NCBI RefSeq assembly: GCF_000169195.2
Contig: NC_016023.1
Span: 1,550,001-1,614,000 of the forward strand
Reading direction: 5' to 3'
DNA: 64,000 nt
Source: Heyndrickxia coagulans 36D1
GTDB lineage: Bacteria; Bacillota; Bacilli; Bacillales; Bacillaceae_C
The position numbers and the translations under genes were made by a program. The notes under the pieces are model-generated. The model was given only the letters and a program-made list of their open reading frames with translations. It did not search any database and was not told the origin of the DNA. This document shows, piece by piece, positions 43,242 to 51,950 of this stretch. Position 1 is the first letter of the stretch; each line of letters begins with the position of its first letter.

Positions 43242-46041
43242 AACTTTGCAGCAAAACCAAATGTTTCAATTCGTCATCGGACAGCTCAGTTACCCAGTTG
43301 TCACTTTGGATAATTTCGTCGTTCAGTGCCTGTTTTTTTTCAAGCATGGCGTCAATCTTTTCTTCAAGTGTGCCGGTCGCAATCAATTTATGGACATGGA
43401 CAAACCGCTGCTGTCCGATGCGATGCGCCCTGTCTGTTGCCTGGTTTTCAACAGCCGGGTTCCACCAGCGGTCATAATGAATGACATGATTGGCCGCTGT
43501 TAAGTTCAAGCCCGTTCCCCCGGCTTTTAAGCTCAGGAGAAAAACAGGGAACGCCTTGTTTTGAAAATCACGGATCAACTGGTCGCGTTTTGCTTTCGGC
43601 ATGCTTCCGTTTAAAAACGGAACGTCAAGACCGAACAGCTCCTTCATCATTTGCCGAATCATCTGGCCCATCCCGATATACTGGGTGAAAATCAGGCATG
43701 ATTCTCCCGTATTCAAAATGGCTTCTGTCAGCGTGGCCAGTTTTTCCAATTTAAATGACCGTTCCAAAAGGTGCGCCGGTTTTTCTTCTTTCAGAAACAG
43801 GGCAGGATGGTTGCACAGCTGCTTCAGCCGGTTCAGCATCTGCAAAATCAGCGCTCTTCTGCCAAGCCCGCTCAGCTGGTCGATCCCCTTAAAAGCATTT
43901 TGCACCGTTTCTTCATACAGAGCCGCCTGCTCCGCCGTCAGCGGGCAATATTCTTTTTGCTCCAGCTTTTCGGGCAGATTCAGTTCCACATCCGGATCTT
44001 TTTTCGTCCGGCGTAGCAAAAACGGCTGAATGAGGCGCTTAAGCTCGCGGATTTTTTCTTTCGATCCATCCTTTTCGATCGGGGCGATGAACCGTTTTTG
44101 GAACTGCCTGAACGTGCCCAAATAGCCTTTATTGGTAAAATCAAAGATCGCCCACAGTTCTGAGAGCCGGTTTTCCATCGGGGTGCCGGTCAAAGCAATA
44201 TAGTGCCTGCCCTTTAGTTTCCGGATCGCCCGCGACTGTTTCGTCTCCGCATTTTTAATGTTTTGCGCTTCATCAAGGGCGATCGTGCTCCATTCCACAG
44301 CTGACAATGCCTCGAAATCAAGGTTGGCAATCCCGTAGCTCGTCAGTACAACATCGGCATGTTGATAGTAATCCCCCAGTTTTTCTTTTTCCCGGTTCGG
44401 TCCGTAATGGAGGGCGACATTTAAGCTGTTTCCAAATTTTTCGATTTCCCGCTGCCAGTTGCCGAGGACAGATGTCGGACAGATGATAAGCGCCGGTTTT
44501 TCCGGCTGTTTCGTATATTTCACATGGAGAAGGTAAGCGATCAGCTGCACGGTTTTCCCAAGCCCCATATCGTCTGCCAGTACGGCGCCAAACCCGCAAT
44601 CACGCAAAAAGGCAAGCCAGTTTAAGCCGAGCTGCTGGTACGGCCGCAAATCGCCCTGAAATCCGGGCGGGATCGGGACGGATGGCATTTCGGTCAGATG
44701 GGAAAGCTTTCGGATAAACTTTTTTAATGACTGGTTCAGTTCAATTTGAATCCGGGCGAGCGCCTGCACATCCTCTGTTTCTTCTTCATCCGTTTCCTCT
44801 TCGGATTCGGAAGTTTGTGCGAGCAGATCCTGAAGATGGAGCCCCTCTTTTTTGGCTTTTTCCATAAGCGCCTGCAGCGATCGAATCATCTTCGGATCAA
44901 GTGTGATCCACTCGTCTCCCGCTTTCACAAAGCGGCGCCCCTTGTTGATCAGATTTTGGAACGCTTCTTCGCTCATTTCTGCCCCATTTAAGGAAATCCG
45001 CCAGTCAAATTCGAGCACCGTATTAAGATTAAAAAAAGACCGGTAGCTTGTGTTTTTTTTCAGTTTAGCTTTCAGCCGCATATTGGCGTTTTTAACGGAT
45101 GACCACCAGGACGGCAGCATAATTTCGACACCGAGCGGGAGAAGCTTTTCGCTGGCGTGAACGAAGAATGCCCATGCTTGGTTTTCTTCGAGTTCATTGC
45201 GCAGCTGCCCGTTTTCATCATGAAGCCAAGGGAACAATTTTCCCCATCTTGCCTGTTCGAGCCGGATCTCTTCTTCAAATGGCTGCCATTTTTTATACAG
45301 CTTTTGCCGAGGGTAGACGAGCAGCCGTTCCGGTTTATCACGGTCGCGCAACACGGTCTCAAGCTTCCAGTACCCCCCATCCGTGTCAGGTTCAAAAAGG
45401 CGGATCCCAATTGTAAAGGGGAGGGACGCTTCGCCCGCCCATAGTTGAAAGCGTCGCTTGTCAAAATAGGAGGTGAGTTCCTGGTTTGTAAAGCCTGATT
45501 TTTTCAGCTCCATGAATTGCCGCTTCAATTGCGGCCGGCTGGCGATAAAAGAACGGGCCGCTTCTCCGTACCATTCGGAGAGCACGCGCGACAAAGGTTT
45601 TTCATCCAGCTCCCGGTCCCAAAATGACGGGTTGAACTCGTGGATGACGGTATCAGGCAGCTCTATCGCCCATGCTTCTTCTTCCGGAAGTGCAGCCGCT
45701 GTCGCAAGCCAGCCGCCGCTTAAAACGGCATCAAGCAGCACGGGAGCCACAGCAAGATAAATTTGCCCGCGTTCATCCCAATCCCATCGCAACATCGAAC
45801 TGAAACCTTCTTTTCCGAGCAGGGACAAAAGCGTAAAGCTGTCGGCCAAAATCCCGCTGCGGTTTCCGAAACGCGTGTACGGTATGAAGGCGCCATAAAA
45901 ACTTTCTTCATGCCACATCAACAAAGACGGCGCCCAGTAGGAAGGATCGGCTTCGTTTCCGGCCCGGTCTTCGGCATATAAGAAATAACGCCCGCCCGGA
46001 TCCGGTTGTATATTGATTTTTACATCATATTCCATCTGCAT
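43240..46041 (-). CDS. ywqA: SNF2-family DNA-dependent ATPase YwqA
   Basis: 933-residue helicase-like protein. The N-terminal 430 residues form the bacterial SNF2 accessory domain, with an acidic stretch SESEEETDEEETED near 415. The motor begins near residue 470: Walker A DDMGLGKT with Lys496, DEAQ at about 590-593, LTGTPMENR, then the second RecA lobe ending in TDRAHRIGQ. Such enzymes translocate on duplex DNA without strand separation. Its start overlaps the ywqB stop by 17 bp, implying coupled translation and joint function. Confidence 0.93.
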   Translation of the reverse strand: MQMEYDVKINIQPDPGGRYFLYAEDRAGNEADPSYWAPSLLMWHEESFYGAFIPYTRFGNRSGILADSFTLLSLLGKEGFSSMLRWDWDERGQIYLAVAPVLLDAVLSGGWLATAAALPEEEAWAIELPDTVIHEFNPSFWDRELDEKPLSRVLSEWYGEAARSFIASRPQLKRQFMELKKSGFTNQELTSYFDKRRFQLWAGEASLPFTIGIRLFEPDTDGGYWKLETVLRDRDKPERLLVYPRQKLYKKWQPFEEEIRLEQARWGKLFPWLHDENGQLRNELEENQAWAFFVHASEKLLPLGVEIMLPSWWSSVKNANMRLKAKLKKNTSYRSFFNLNTVLEFDWRISLNGAEMSEEAFQNLINKGRRFVKAGDEWITLDPKMIRSLQALMEKAKKEGLHLQDLLAQTSESEEETDEEETEDVQALARIQIELNQSLKKFIRKLSHLTEMPSVPIPPGFQGDLRPYQQLGLNWLAFLRDCGFGAVLADDMGLGKTVQLIAYLLHVKYTKQPEKPALIICPTSVLGNWQREIEKFGNSLNVALHYGPNREKEKLGDYYQHADVVLTSYGIANLDFEALSAVEWSTIALDEAQNIKNAETKQSRAIRKLKGRHYIALTGTPMENRLSELWAIFDFTNKGYLGTFRQFQKRFIAPIEKDGSKEKIRELKRLIQPFLLRRTKKDPDVELNLPEKLEQKEYCPLTAEQAALYEETVQNAFKGIDQLSGLGRRALILQMLNRLKQLCNHPALFLKEEKPAHLLERSFKLEKLATLTEAILNTGESCLIFTQYIGMGQMIRQMMKELFGLDVPFLNGSMPKAKRDQLIRDFQNKAFPVFLLSLKAGGTGLNLTAANHVIHYDRWWNPAVENQATDRAHRIGQQRFVHVHKLIATGTLEEKIDAMLEKKQALNDEIIQSDNWVTELSDDELKHLVLLQS

Positions 46042-47620
46042 CGGTCAAATTTCCCCTCCTGCATTCTTCCTGAAAAGCGCGCATCCGTTTTGTCCGTTCC
46101 TTGATTTCGTCAAAGAATGCGTACCACCTTTCCTCTTCATGGCGTTTCCGGTAAATGGCTTTTAATTTTTTCAAATAGCGGACGGCTTTTTGATAGGACT
46201 TCCGGTTTTTTTCCCCGATACAGATGCCGACCGCCCGGTGGTAAAGAGGGAGGAGGACTTCAGGTGCTTGCTTTGCAACCCGTTCGAGTTTTTCTTTTGC
46301 CATATCCTCGGGTGTATTGCCGATCAGTGTCTGGAGTTCCGCCCACTCCCTGTATCTTGCGGATAAAAATAAAATATCCCCGTATTTCGGGGCGCTGACA
46401 GGCAAAAAGGCGCGGTACAGTTTTTCCAGTAATTTCAGCTGCTGGGCGGAGAGCGCCTGTTCATTGATGGAGCGGAAAAACATTCGCATATAGGCAGCCT
46501 TGTCATAGTCATCCCCGCATGTTTCCAAAAGGCGCGGGATCATCGGTAAGGCAGCGGAGATATAGCGGAACAGTCTCTCGTCCGCTTTCAGTTCCAAGAA
46601 CCAGTACGGCATATATACGGCTGTATTGACGCCGCTTTGAGCCAGCTGCCTGAGAAAAAACAGCGCGGTGTCGTCATTCCCGAGCAAAAAGGCGAGATGG
46701 ATGAAGCAGAGCACCTTCGTGGAGGAGAGATTTTCACCGGCATCAATGCTGTTTAAAATTTCCTTCCTTAAACGCGCCTCTTCCTCTTTCCGCCAATTTT
46801 CTTTCTTTAGCAGGCGCGACCAGAGGATTCGGTAAAAATCAACGGTTTCAAGTTCGTAGAGGGATACACTTTCTGCCAGCTCACGGGTGTTTTCGCGGAA
46901 ATAAGCGATAAACGGATCAAAAACAAACGGGAGCGCTGCGGACGACAGCTGGTTTGCCGCTTCTTCCGCTTCGCCGGACAAAAATTGCATGAGAGCCGTG
47001 GACGAAAAAAAGTCATTTTTCAAACAAATCGTGTTAATGTACTTAAACAATTCATAGGCAGCAGTCAGTTTGTAAAGCGGCTCCCATTCCCGTTCGACAG
47101 GCAAAAAAAGGGTAAGCCGGCGGTATACTTCCCTTGCCGAGAGATCGAGAAGAAATTCATCATTCACATTGATCTCTTCAAAAGCGGTATGGAAATCGTC
47201 CAGCCACATGCTGATGTTTTGCCCGGATGTTTCCGCCTTTTTCTCCAGCAAATCGCTTGCCCGTTTCACGGATTGCAGAATGTCCCCGTCCGTACTGCGT
47301 CGCTTCCACTCCCGGACCCAGTCAAACACACTGTTTTCTTCACTATAGGCAGAGAAAAACAAAGCCATCAGGTGGCGGCAAAAACCGTCATGGGGGCAGG
47401 AACAATCAAAAAACAACGGGTCAAAAAGATCCAGCCCGCAATCCACCGGTGTCACATCCTGAACTTTCCCGCGCAAAAACCGTCCCGAAATCCGTTTGTC
47501 ATGGACTAGATGCTGGCGGTACAACAGCAGCCCTTTTTGCACCAGTTTCTGGTGGGAATCGCGCTCCGGCTGCAAATGGTTCTGAAGTTTTTTGGCATAA
47601 TCATTCAGTAAGGCGGCCAT
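46025..47620 (-). CDS. ywqB: SWIM zinc-finger protein YwqB
   Basis: 531 residues. The SWIM motif CxCx(n)CxH is seen as CSCPHDGFCRH (about 73-83), inside a small N-terminal domain predicted to bind DNA or protein. The rest is helical with TPR-like pairs and no recognised catalytic motif. I chose the ATG at 47620, after AAGGAAGTG, over the longer frame to 47656. SWIM proteins are recurrent partners of SNF2 ATPases in bacteria, and ywqB-ywqA are adjacent in B. subtilis too. Function is unknown. Confidence 0.88.
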   Translation of the reverse strand: MAALLNDYAKKLQNHLQPERDSHQKLVQKGLLLYRQHLVHDKRISGRFLRGKVQDVTPVDCGLDLFDPLFFDCSCPHDGFCRHLMALFFSAYSEENSVFDWVREWKRRSTDGDILQSVKRASDLLEKKAETSGQNISMWLDDFHTAFEEINVNDEFLLDLSAREVYRRLTLFLPVEREWEPLYKLTAAYELFKYINTICLKNDFFSSTALMQFLSGEAEEAANQLSSAALPFVFDPFIAYFRENTRELAESVSLYELETVDFYRILWSRLLKKENWRKEEEARLRKEILNSIDAGENLSSTKVLCFIHLAFLLGNDDTALFFLRQLAQSGVNTAVYMPYWFLELKADERLFRYISAALPMIPRLLETCGDDYDKAAYMRMFFRSINEQALSAQQLKLLEKLYRAFLPVSAPKYGDILFLSARYREWAELQTLIGNTPEDMAKEKLERVAKQAPEVLLPLYHRAVGICIGEKNRKSYQKAVRYLKKLKAIYRKRHEEERWYAFFDEIKERTKRMRAFQEECRRGNLTDADGI

Positions 47621-47830
47621 AGGACGACACACTTCCTTAGTAAAATATGTAAACAAAAAGCAGGTAGCTGCTTCGATTGTGACAGATGATAATTCAACTA
47701 TTTAGCATAATACACATTTCCGTTGATGTCCAGTGCGGAAAGGAGACAGTATGTGTCAAGTTTTTCTCGACAAGGTTTAAATATCGGGTATTCCTAGACA
47801 CTCTTTTTGTACACTTTCGGCTACCGTGCT

Positions 47831-49294
47831 TTACTTGCTCGGTGTAATTTTCGGAAAAGATGTAGTATTTTCGTATAAAGATGGATAACGGGGATGTTGA
47901 GGCGCGCGAAATTCACTCGCTTTCCGCGGGCGGCCGGCGAGCCTCCTCGCTCGTACCTCGCTGCGGGGTCTCTCCTGGCTCGCTTTTCCCGCAGGAGTCT
48001 CGTAAATTTCGCGCGCCTCAACGATCAGTCCCCACTGATCCAGGCTTAAAACGAAAGCTCTAATATTTTGCTTAAATGTCCCATTGAGTATGCCTTGTTT
48101 GATTTTCACCATGGCTTCTGCGCCAAGTTCACTCCAATGCATGCCCCTTTTTTTCATCCTGAAGGAGATATGCCTTTGGTTCGATTCCATCGCTCCTAGG
48201 CCTCTCGCACCTTCCGGCACGTTTTTCACCCTGTCTCTCCAGTCAAAAATGCGGTCCCAGTTTTTCAAGATATACGAACGGAATTCCTTGATTTTCTTGA
48301 GGGCCTTTTTATCCGTCAAGGTGCTTTCGTGCGTATCCAAATATAACGTGAATTGGTCCAGATCATGCGTTCTAATCGCTTTTCTAATTTGCTCCTTGAT
48401 CTCGCTCTTTCCGCCCCCAAATGTCCTTATGATGGCTTGTGCAACGTGGTAGGTATCCAGCTGGTTGAGCACCGGAAATTCCGACTGTGAGAAAGCTGTT
48501 TGAAACCGTTCAGCTGTGTACCCAGCACCTCCATCACTGTTTGTAATGACTTGCGCTTTTTCGAGGGAATAGGTGTTGGCAGCTGTGGCTTGGACTTCAT
48601 CCCAAAATGTCTGAATGTCTTCCGTCGTCATGATGACTGTGGGCTGACGCAGGGAGACCCTTTTTCCATTGGTTTCCCAACCTTCATAGAGAATGGCATG
48701 GTGGACTTCCATACTCTGTTTCTTTTCCAGTCCCCGGATGAATACGCCATCTGCTTCGGAAAACAGGTAGTCTACCTTCTTCCCATCAGGCAGTGAAGCA
48801 GCTATTTCCATCTCTTCTACAAGGGCCTTGTCGGCTTCCACCTGCGTTTTTCCTACGCGTTTCACCATTTCCCCTACAGTTGTATGACTAAGACTCACGG
48901 CTGTCCATTCTTTTAAAATATTCGCCACCTCCCGATAGGTGTTCTCACTTGCCAACTCTGCCACCTTTAATTCCACTAACGGGCTATATCTCTGGTGGGG
49001 TACCAGCCCCAAGCATTCATCCAAGGGATAATGTGAGTTCCCTCTCTTATCACGCATTAATGAACGTTTAAAAGTCACACTTCCAAATAGAAACTGAACG
49101 CTTCTGTTATCACTACGGCAGTACTCCCAGCCTTCCTCCAACTTCTTTTGTTTAATTGTTTTATCTAACTCCTCAAATACATCCCCAACCCATTGTGTAA
49201 AAACCTTCTGCATCAGAATTTTAATTTGTTCTTCAAATTCCATAAGACTCTTTGTACCCTTTAATAATCCAGCAATTATTGATATAATATCCAT
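47831..49294 (-). CDS. ISLre2-family (UPF0236) transposase with altered C-terminus
   Basis: 487 residues. N-terminal RSVQFLFGSVTFKRS and DECLGLVPHQRYSPLVE are typical of this family. The catalytic region holds FSEADGVFI, VITNSDGGAGYTAE and QLDTYHVAQAI. It is complete to LSLDQWGLI, after which codons come from an inserted 127-bp repeat and then a shifted frame. The uninterrupted gene would have ended IPVIHLYTKILHLF and so on, with a stop at 47821-47823. The ATG at 49294 follows AGAGAGGT. Whether the changed tail abolishes transposition is unknown. Confidence 0.85.
   Translation of the reverse strand: MDIISIIAGLLKGTKSLMEFEEQIKILMQKVFTQWVGDVFEELDKTIKQKKLEEGWEYCRSDNRSVQFLFGSVTFKRSLMRDKRGNSHYPLDECLGLVPHQRYSPLVELKVAELASENTYREVANILKEWTAVSLSHTTVGEMVKRVGKTQVEADKALVEEMEIAASLPDGKKVDYLFSEADGVFIRGLEKKQSMEVHHAILYEGWETNGKRVSLRQPTVIMTTEDIQTFWDEVQATAANTYSLEKAQVITNSDGGAGYTAERFQTAFSQSEFPVLNQLDTYHVAQAIIRTFGGGKSEIKEQIRKAIRTHDLDQFTLYLDTHESTLTDKKALKKIKEFRSYILKNWDRIFDWRDRVKNVPEGARGLGAMESNQRHISFRMKKRGMHWSELGAEAMVKIKQGILNGTFKQNIRAFVLSLDQWGLIVEAREIYETPAGKASQERPRSEVRARRLAGRPRKASEFRAPQHPRYPSLYENTTSFPKITPSK
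47896..48022. repeat. 127-bp palindromic dispersed repeat inserted in the transposase gene
   Basis: The ends are perfect 18-bp inverted repeats, GTTGAGGCGCGCGAAATT (47896-47913) and its complement (48005-48022). They are flanked by a direct repeat GAT on both sides (47893-47895 and 48023-48025), as expected of a MITE-like insertion with a 3-bp target duplication. The interior (ACTCGCTTTCCGCGGGC up to CCCGCAGGAGTCTCG) is a wording I recall from dispersed GC-rich repeats in several Bacillaceae. It encodes nothing itself. Confidence 0.8.
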
Positions 49295-49354
49295 GGGAAG
49301 ACCTCTCTCTAGATGTTCATTCAAGGTGTACATTTAGATGATAGAGTGTCTTCC

Positions 49355-49630
49355 CATTTTTTTCCACTCATTTGCCCCTTCGAGTAAAATTTTACACATA
49401 CAAGGAGACAGCTGCAACCGGTCTATTTGTTCTTCTCGCAGACTTATGAAAGGAAATCAAACAATTTTGATGAAAACCCTTATATTTTTTTAATTTTTTT
49501 GCTATATTAAGAGTAAGACAAGAAAATTTTCATAAAACTTTAAGAAATGCCGTGTAAAATCCTATATAGATGGGAATACATATACAGATAAGGAAACAGT
49601 ACGGAAATCCATGATAGATGAGGTGGTCGT
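49355..49630. other. AT-rich region between the IS and a small gene
   Basis: A 12-bp perfect palindrome GTAAAATTTTAC lies at 49384-49395. TGCTATATT at 49500-49508 is an extended -10 that could drive the 47-residue gene at 49631. No other gene is supported. Confidence 0.4.
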
Positions 49631-49774
49631 ATGAAAAAAAACCATGATCATTTAATAAAGATGATATCGGCCTTTTCGGAAATGGGAATTAAAACCTCTT
49701 TTACGAAATCCCGGCTGGAATTGTTCGAAGTGCTGGAAGGGAGAAAGTTGCAACCGGTTTACAAAAAACATTAA
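49631..49774 (+). CDS. Unrecognised 47-residue protein
   Basis: 47 residues, basic, beginning MKKNHDHLIKMISAFSEMG and ending LQPVYKKH, with a predicted amphipathic helix over about 6-40. There is no signal peptide or transmembrane segment. GAGGTGG lies well spaced before the ATG, an extended -10 lies at 49500-49508, and a strong terminator follows at 49796. This gives a complete small transcription unit. I do not recognise the family. It could be a regulatory peptide or an antirepressor-like protein (speculative). Confidence 0.6.
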   Translation: MKKNHDHLIKMISAFSEMGIKTSFTKSRLELFEVLEGRKLQPVYKKH

Positions 49775-49795
49775 TTCCTGTTTTGCGGAGCGGAA

Positions 49796-49832
49796 AAACG
49801 CGGGCGACCAAGCGATCGTCCGCGTTTTTTTG
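49796..49832. terminator. Bidirectional terminator between the 47-residue gene and the CNNM gene
   Basis: AACGCGGGCGA (49797-49807) and TCGTCCGCGTT (49816-49826) form an 11-bp stem with one G-U pair. Seven T residues follow on the plus strand and five on the minus strand, so it can serve both convergent genes. Confidence 0.85.
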
Positions 49833-49871
49833 GTTTTGGCTTGCACCGAGGCAGGTTTTTGCTGCCTTCCA

Positions 49872-51254
49872 TTACTCAAAAGCTTTTAACATTTCAGGAT
49901 GTCCGGATTCATTTTGAAGCATGGACACGGGTTCCTGTTTTGCAGTTTGAACCGCCGGCCGTGCCGCTTTCTTTTTCACCTCGATATAGCGGATATGCAT
50001 ATCTTCCATTTCACTGATCGTAAAGGTGTAATCCCCGAATTCAACCGTGTCGCCCTGCTTCGCCTCGATCTTTTTGGTTAAAATCCAGCCGCCGAGGGTA
50101 TCAATGTCTTCATCGGAAATTTGTGTGCCGAGCAGGTCATTCACTTCACTGATCAGTACTTTCGAGTCGATAATAAAGTGACCGTCCTTGACTTTCCGGA
50201 TCAGCGGCACCTCATCCATGTCAAATTCGTCACGGATTTCACCGACGATTTCCTCCAAAATATCCTCGACCGTCACAATGCCGCTCGTGCCGCCGTATTC
50301 ATCAAGCAAGACGGCCATGTGAATGCGCTCTTTTTGCATCATGACGAGCAGCTCATTAATCGGAATCGTGTCGATCACGCGGATAATCGGCCGGACATAC
50401 GCTTCCAGTGACGAAGGGGGAGCCTGTTTTTTCAGTACATCGGTTAAGACTTCCTTTAAATTGATGATCCCGATAATATGGTCCTTATCTCCGTCAATGA
50501 CAGGGTAGCGGGTAAACCGTTCTTCCTGCACGAGGTCCATGAACGTCCGGAGGGAATCACCTTTGGAAAGGGAGACAATCTCGGTTCTTGGCACCATAAT
50601 TTCTTTCGCAATCCGGTTATCAAACTCAAAAATTTTATTTACATATTTAAACTCTGATTGATTGATTTCACCATTTTTATAGCTTTCAGACAGGATAAAC
50701 CGCAATTCCTCTTCCGTATGGGCGACGTCATGCCGGGATGCGGATTCCATCCCAACCATTTTTGTAATCAGGCCGGCAGAACTGTTCAATAGCCAAATAA
50801 ACGGGTACATCAGCCTGTGGAACAAAATTAACGGCTTTGCTGCAAGAAACGTAATGGTTTCCGCTTTTTGAATCGCAACTGTTTTTGGTGCAAGTTCTCC
50901 TGCCACAACATGCACAAAGGTAATGACAGCAAAGGCAAGGATGACGGAGAAAACGGCGCCAAAAGACTCCGGAAGATGCAACAGCCCGAACACGGGGGCG
51001 AGAAGATGCGATACGGTTTCTTCTCCGATCCATCCGATCAGAAGCGAAATGATGGTGATGCCCAATTGGCAGGTCGATAAATACTCATCAAGATTTGTGA
51101 TGATGTTTTTTACCGAAATCGCTTTTTTGTTTCCTTCTTCGATGAGTTGGTCAATCCGGGAACTTCTAATCTTTACGATTGCAAACTCTGAAGCTACAAA
51201 AAAAGCGGAAAGTGCGATTAATATAAAAATCAGCACCAATTTAAATATGTCCAA
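49872..51254 (-). CDS. CNNM/HlyC-family transporter (DUF21-CBS-CorC), copy 2
   Basis: 460 residues. The N-terminal DUF21 membrane domain (about 1-190, with VASEFAIVKIRSSRIDQLI and GELAPKTVAIQ) is followed by the acidic-helix region, two CBS domains (about 215-335, VPRTEI, YPVIDGDKD, LLDEYGG) and a CorC/HlyC domain (about 345-430, DEDIDTLGGWI). The family includes the B. subtilis Mg efflux protein MpfA (YhdP). The start is a TTG at 51254 after an AGGG-type site. It follows the MerR gene by 82 bp and is probably controlled by it. Confidence 0.88.
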   Translation of the reverse strand: MDIFKLVLIFILIALSAFFVASEFAIVKIRSSRIDQLIEEGNKKAISVKNIITNLDEYLSTCQLGITIISLLIGWIGEETVSHLLAPVFGLLHLPESFGAVFSVILAFAVITFVHVVAGELAPKTVAIQKAETITFLAAKPLILFHRLMYPFIWLLNSSAGLITKMVGMESASRHDVAHTEEELRFILSESYKNGEINQSEFKYVNKIFEFDNRIAKEIMVPRTEIVSLSKGDSLRTFMDLVQEERFTRYPVIDGDKDHIIGIINLKEVLTDVLKKQAPPSSLEAYVRPIIRVIDTIPINELLVMMQKERIHMAVLLDEYGGTSGIVTVEDILEEIVGEIRDEFDMDEVPLIRKVKDGHFIIDSKVLISEVNDLLGTQISDEDIDTLGGWILTKKIEAKQGDTVEFGDYTFTISEMEDMHIRYIEVKKKAARPAVQTAKQEPVSMLQNESGHPEMLKAFE

Positions 51255-51336
51255 ATAAGTTTCCCTGCTCCGAATAGAGACGGGGCAGGAGTCACCTCCT
51301 GTATTTTTACAAAATTGAATGATTCTATTCCCGATT

Positions 51337-51765
51337 TTAGTGCCAAACCACTTCCCTGTTTAAAATGGAGGAAAGGGACTGGACGAGTGCCAGGCTGTCT
51401 CCCGATAATTGATTGCGCAATGTTTCTTTTTGCGCTTCCGGCAGTTTTTCCAGATTCGGTGTTATATCCTTCAGTTCCGTATTGAGCTGTTTTAGCTGTT
51501 CGGAGAAGAGGTTCAATTGCTGGATTAAGGCATGTGCATTCAATATGCCGTTCCTTCTGCATTCCAGTTTGGCCCGGATCGCCTTCAGCGGAAGATGCAT
51601 TTTTTTGCATTCTTCTATAAACTGCAGTTCGTTTACGGCGTTTTCGTCATAAATCCGGTAATTTGCACCGGTACGTTGTGGTTTTAACAGCCCGAGCCGG
51701 GTGTAGTAATCAATGGTCCGTTTTGAAACATTGGCAATGGATGCTAATTCCCCGATGCGGTACAA
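51337..51765 (-). CDS. MerR-family regulator; start uncertain, possible frameshift at a G4 tract
   Basis: About 142 residues. The N-terminal helix-turn-helix reads YRIGELASIANVSKRTIDYYT and RLGLLKPQRTGANYRIYDE, followed by a long dimer helix. No metal-binding Cys pair is seen. The in-frame start is a TTG at 51765. A much better ATG at 51771-51773, seven bases after GGGGTGAT, is one base out of frame: one more G in the G4 tract (51768-51771) would give MGALYRIGELA. The frame can be extended to a GTG at 51804, but this is next to the predicted transcription start and lacks a ribosome site. Confidence 0.75.
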   Translation of the reverse strand: MYRIGELASIANVSKRTIDYYTRLGLLKPQRTGANYRIYDENAVNELQFIEECKKMHLPLKAIRAKLECRRNGILNAHALIQQLNLFSEQLKQLNTELKDITPNLEKLPEAQKETLRNQLSGDSLALVQSLSSILNREVVWH

Positions 51766-51817
51766 AGCCCCATTGGAATCACCCCAATCTCTGAAAAAGC
51801 ACACTTATATTACGACT

Positions 51818-51846
51818 ATTATAAAACATAAATACCATACAGTCAA
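51818..51846 (-). promoter_or_regulatory. Promoter of the MerR-CNNM pair
   Basis: On the minus strand, TTGACT (51841-51846), 17 bp and TATAAT (51818-51823). GACT and AGTC half-sites flank the spacer and -10, a plausible operator for the MerR product. The predicted start is near 51811. Confidence 0.65.
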
Positions 51847-51901
51847 ACGTATCGGTTAGAAATAAAATGTAATTAGGAAAATTCAATTTATTCAAAAGCA
51901 G

Positions 51902-51950
51902 GAAAAACCAGGTTGCGCAGCCCCCGTTAGGAGGAAGCTGCTTCCTGTTT
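51902..51950 (-). terminator. Probable terminator of the first CNNM gene
   Basis: On the minus strand, AACAGG and GCAGC pair with CCTGGTT and GGCTGC in a nested stem that begins inside the last codons. Five T residues follow. Confidence 0.4.

Larger units (their letters stand above)
47796..49351 (-). mobile_element. ISLre2-family insertion sequence, about 1.56 kb
   Basis: A UPF0236 (ISLre2-type) transposase gene is bounded by inverted AGACACTCT (47796-47804) and AGAGTGTCT (49343-49351). TGTACA-containing segments lie just inside both ends. The true terminal repeats may extend several bases further; I could not define a target duplication. The element sits at the point where gene order stops following B. 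subtilis. Confidence 0.75.

Noticed and set aside
47821-48021. Minus-strand 66-residue frame overlapping the transposase end
   Set aside because: It is not a separate gene. Its last 24 codons are the original transposase tail displaced by the inserted 127-bp repeat.
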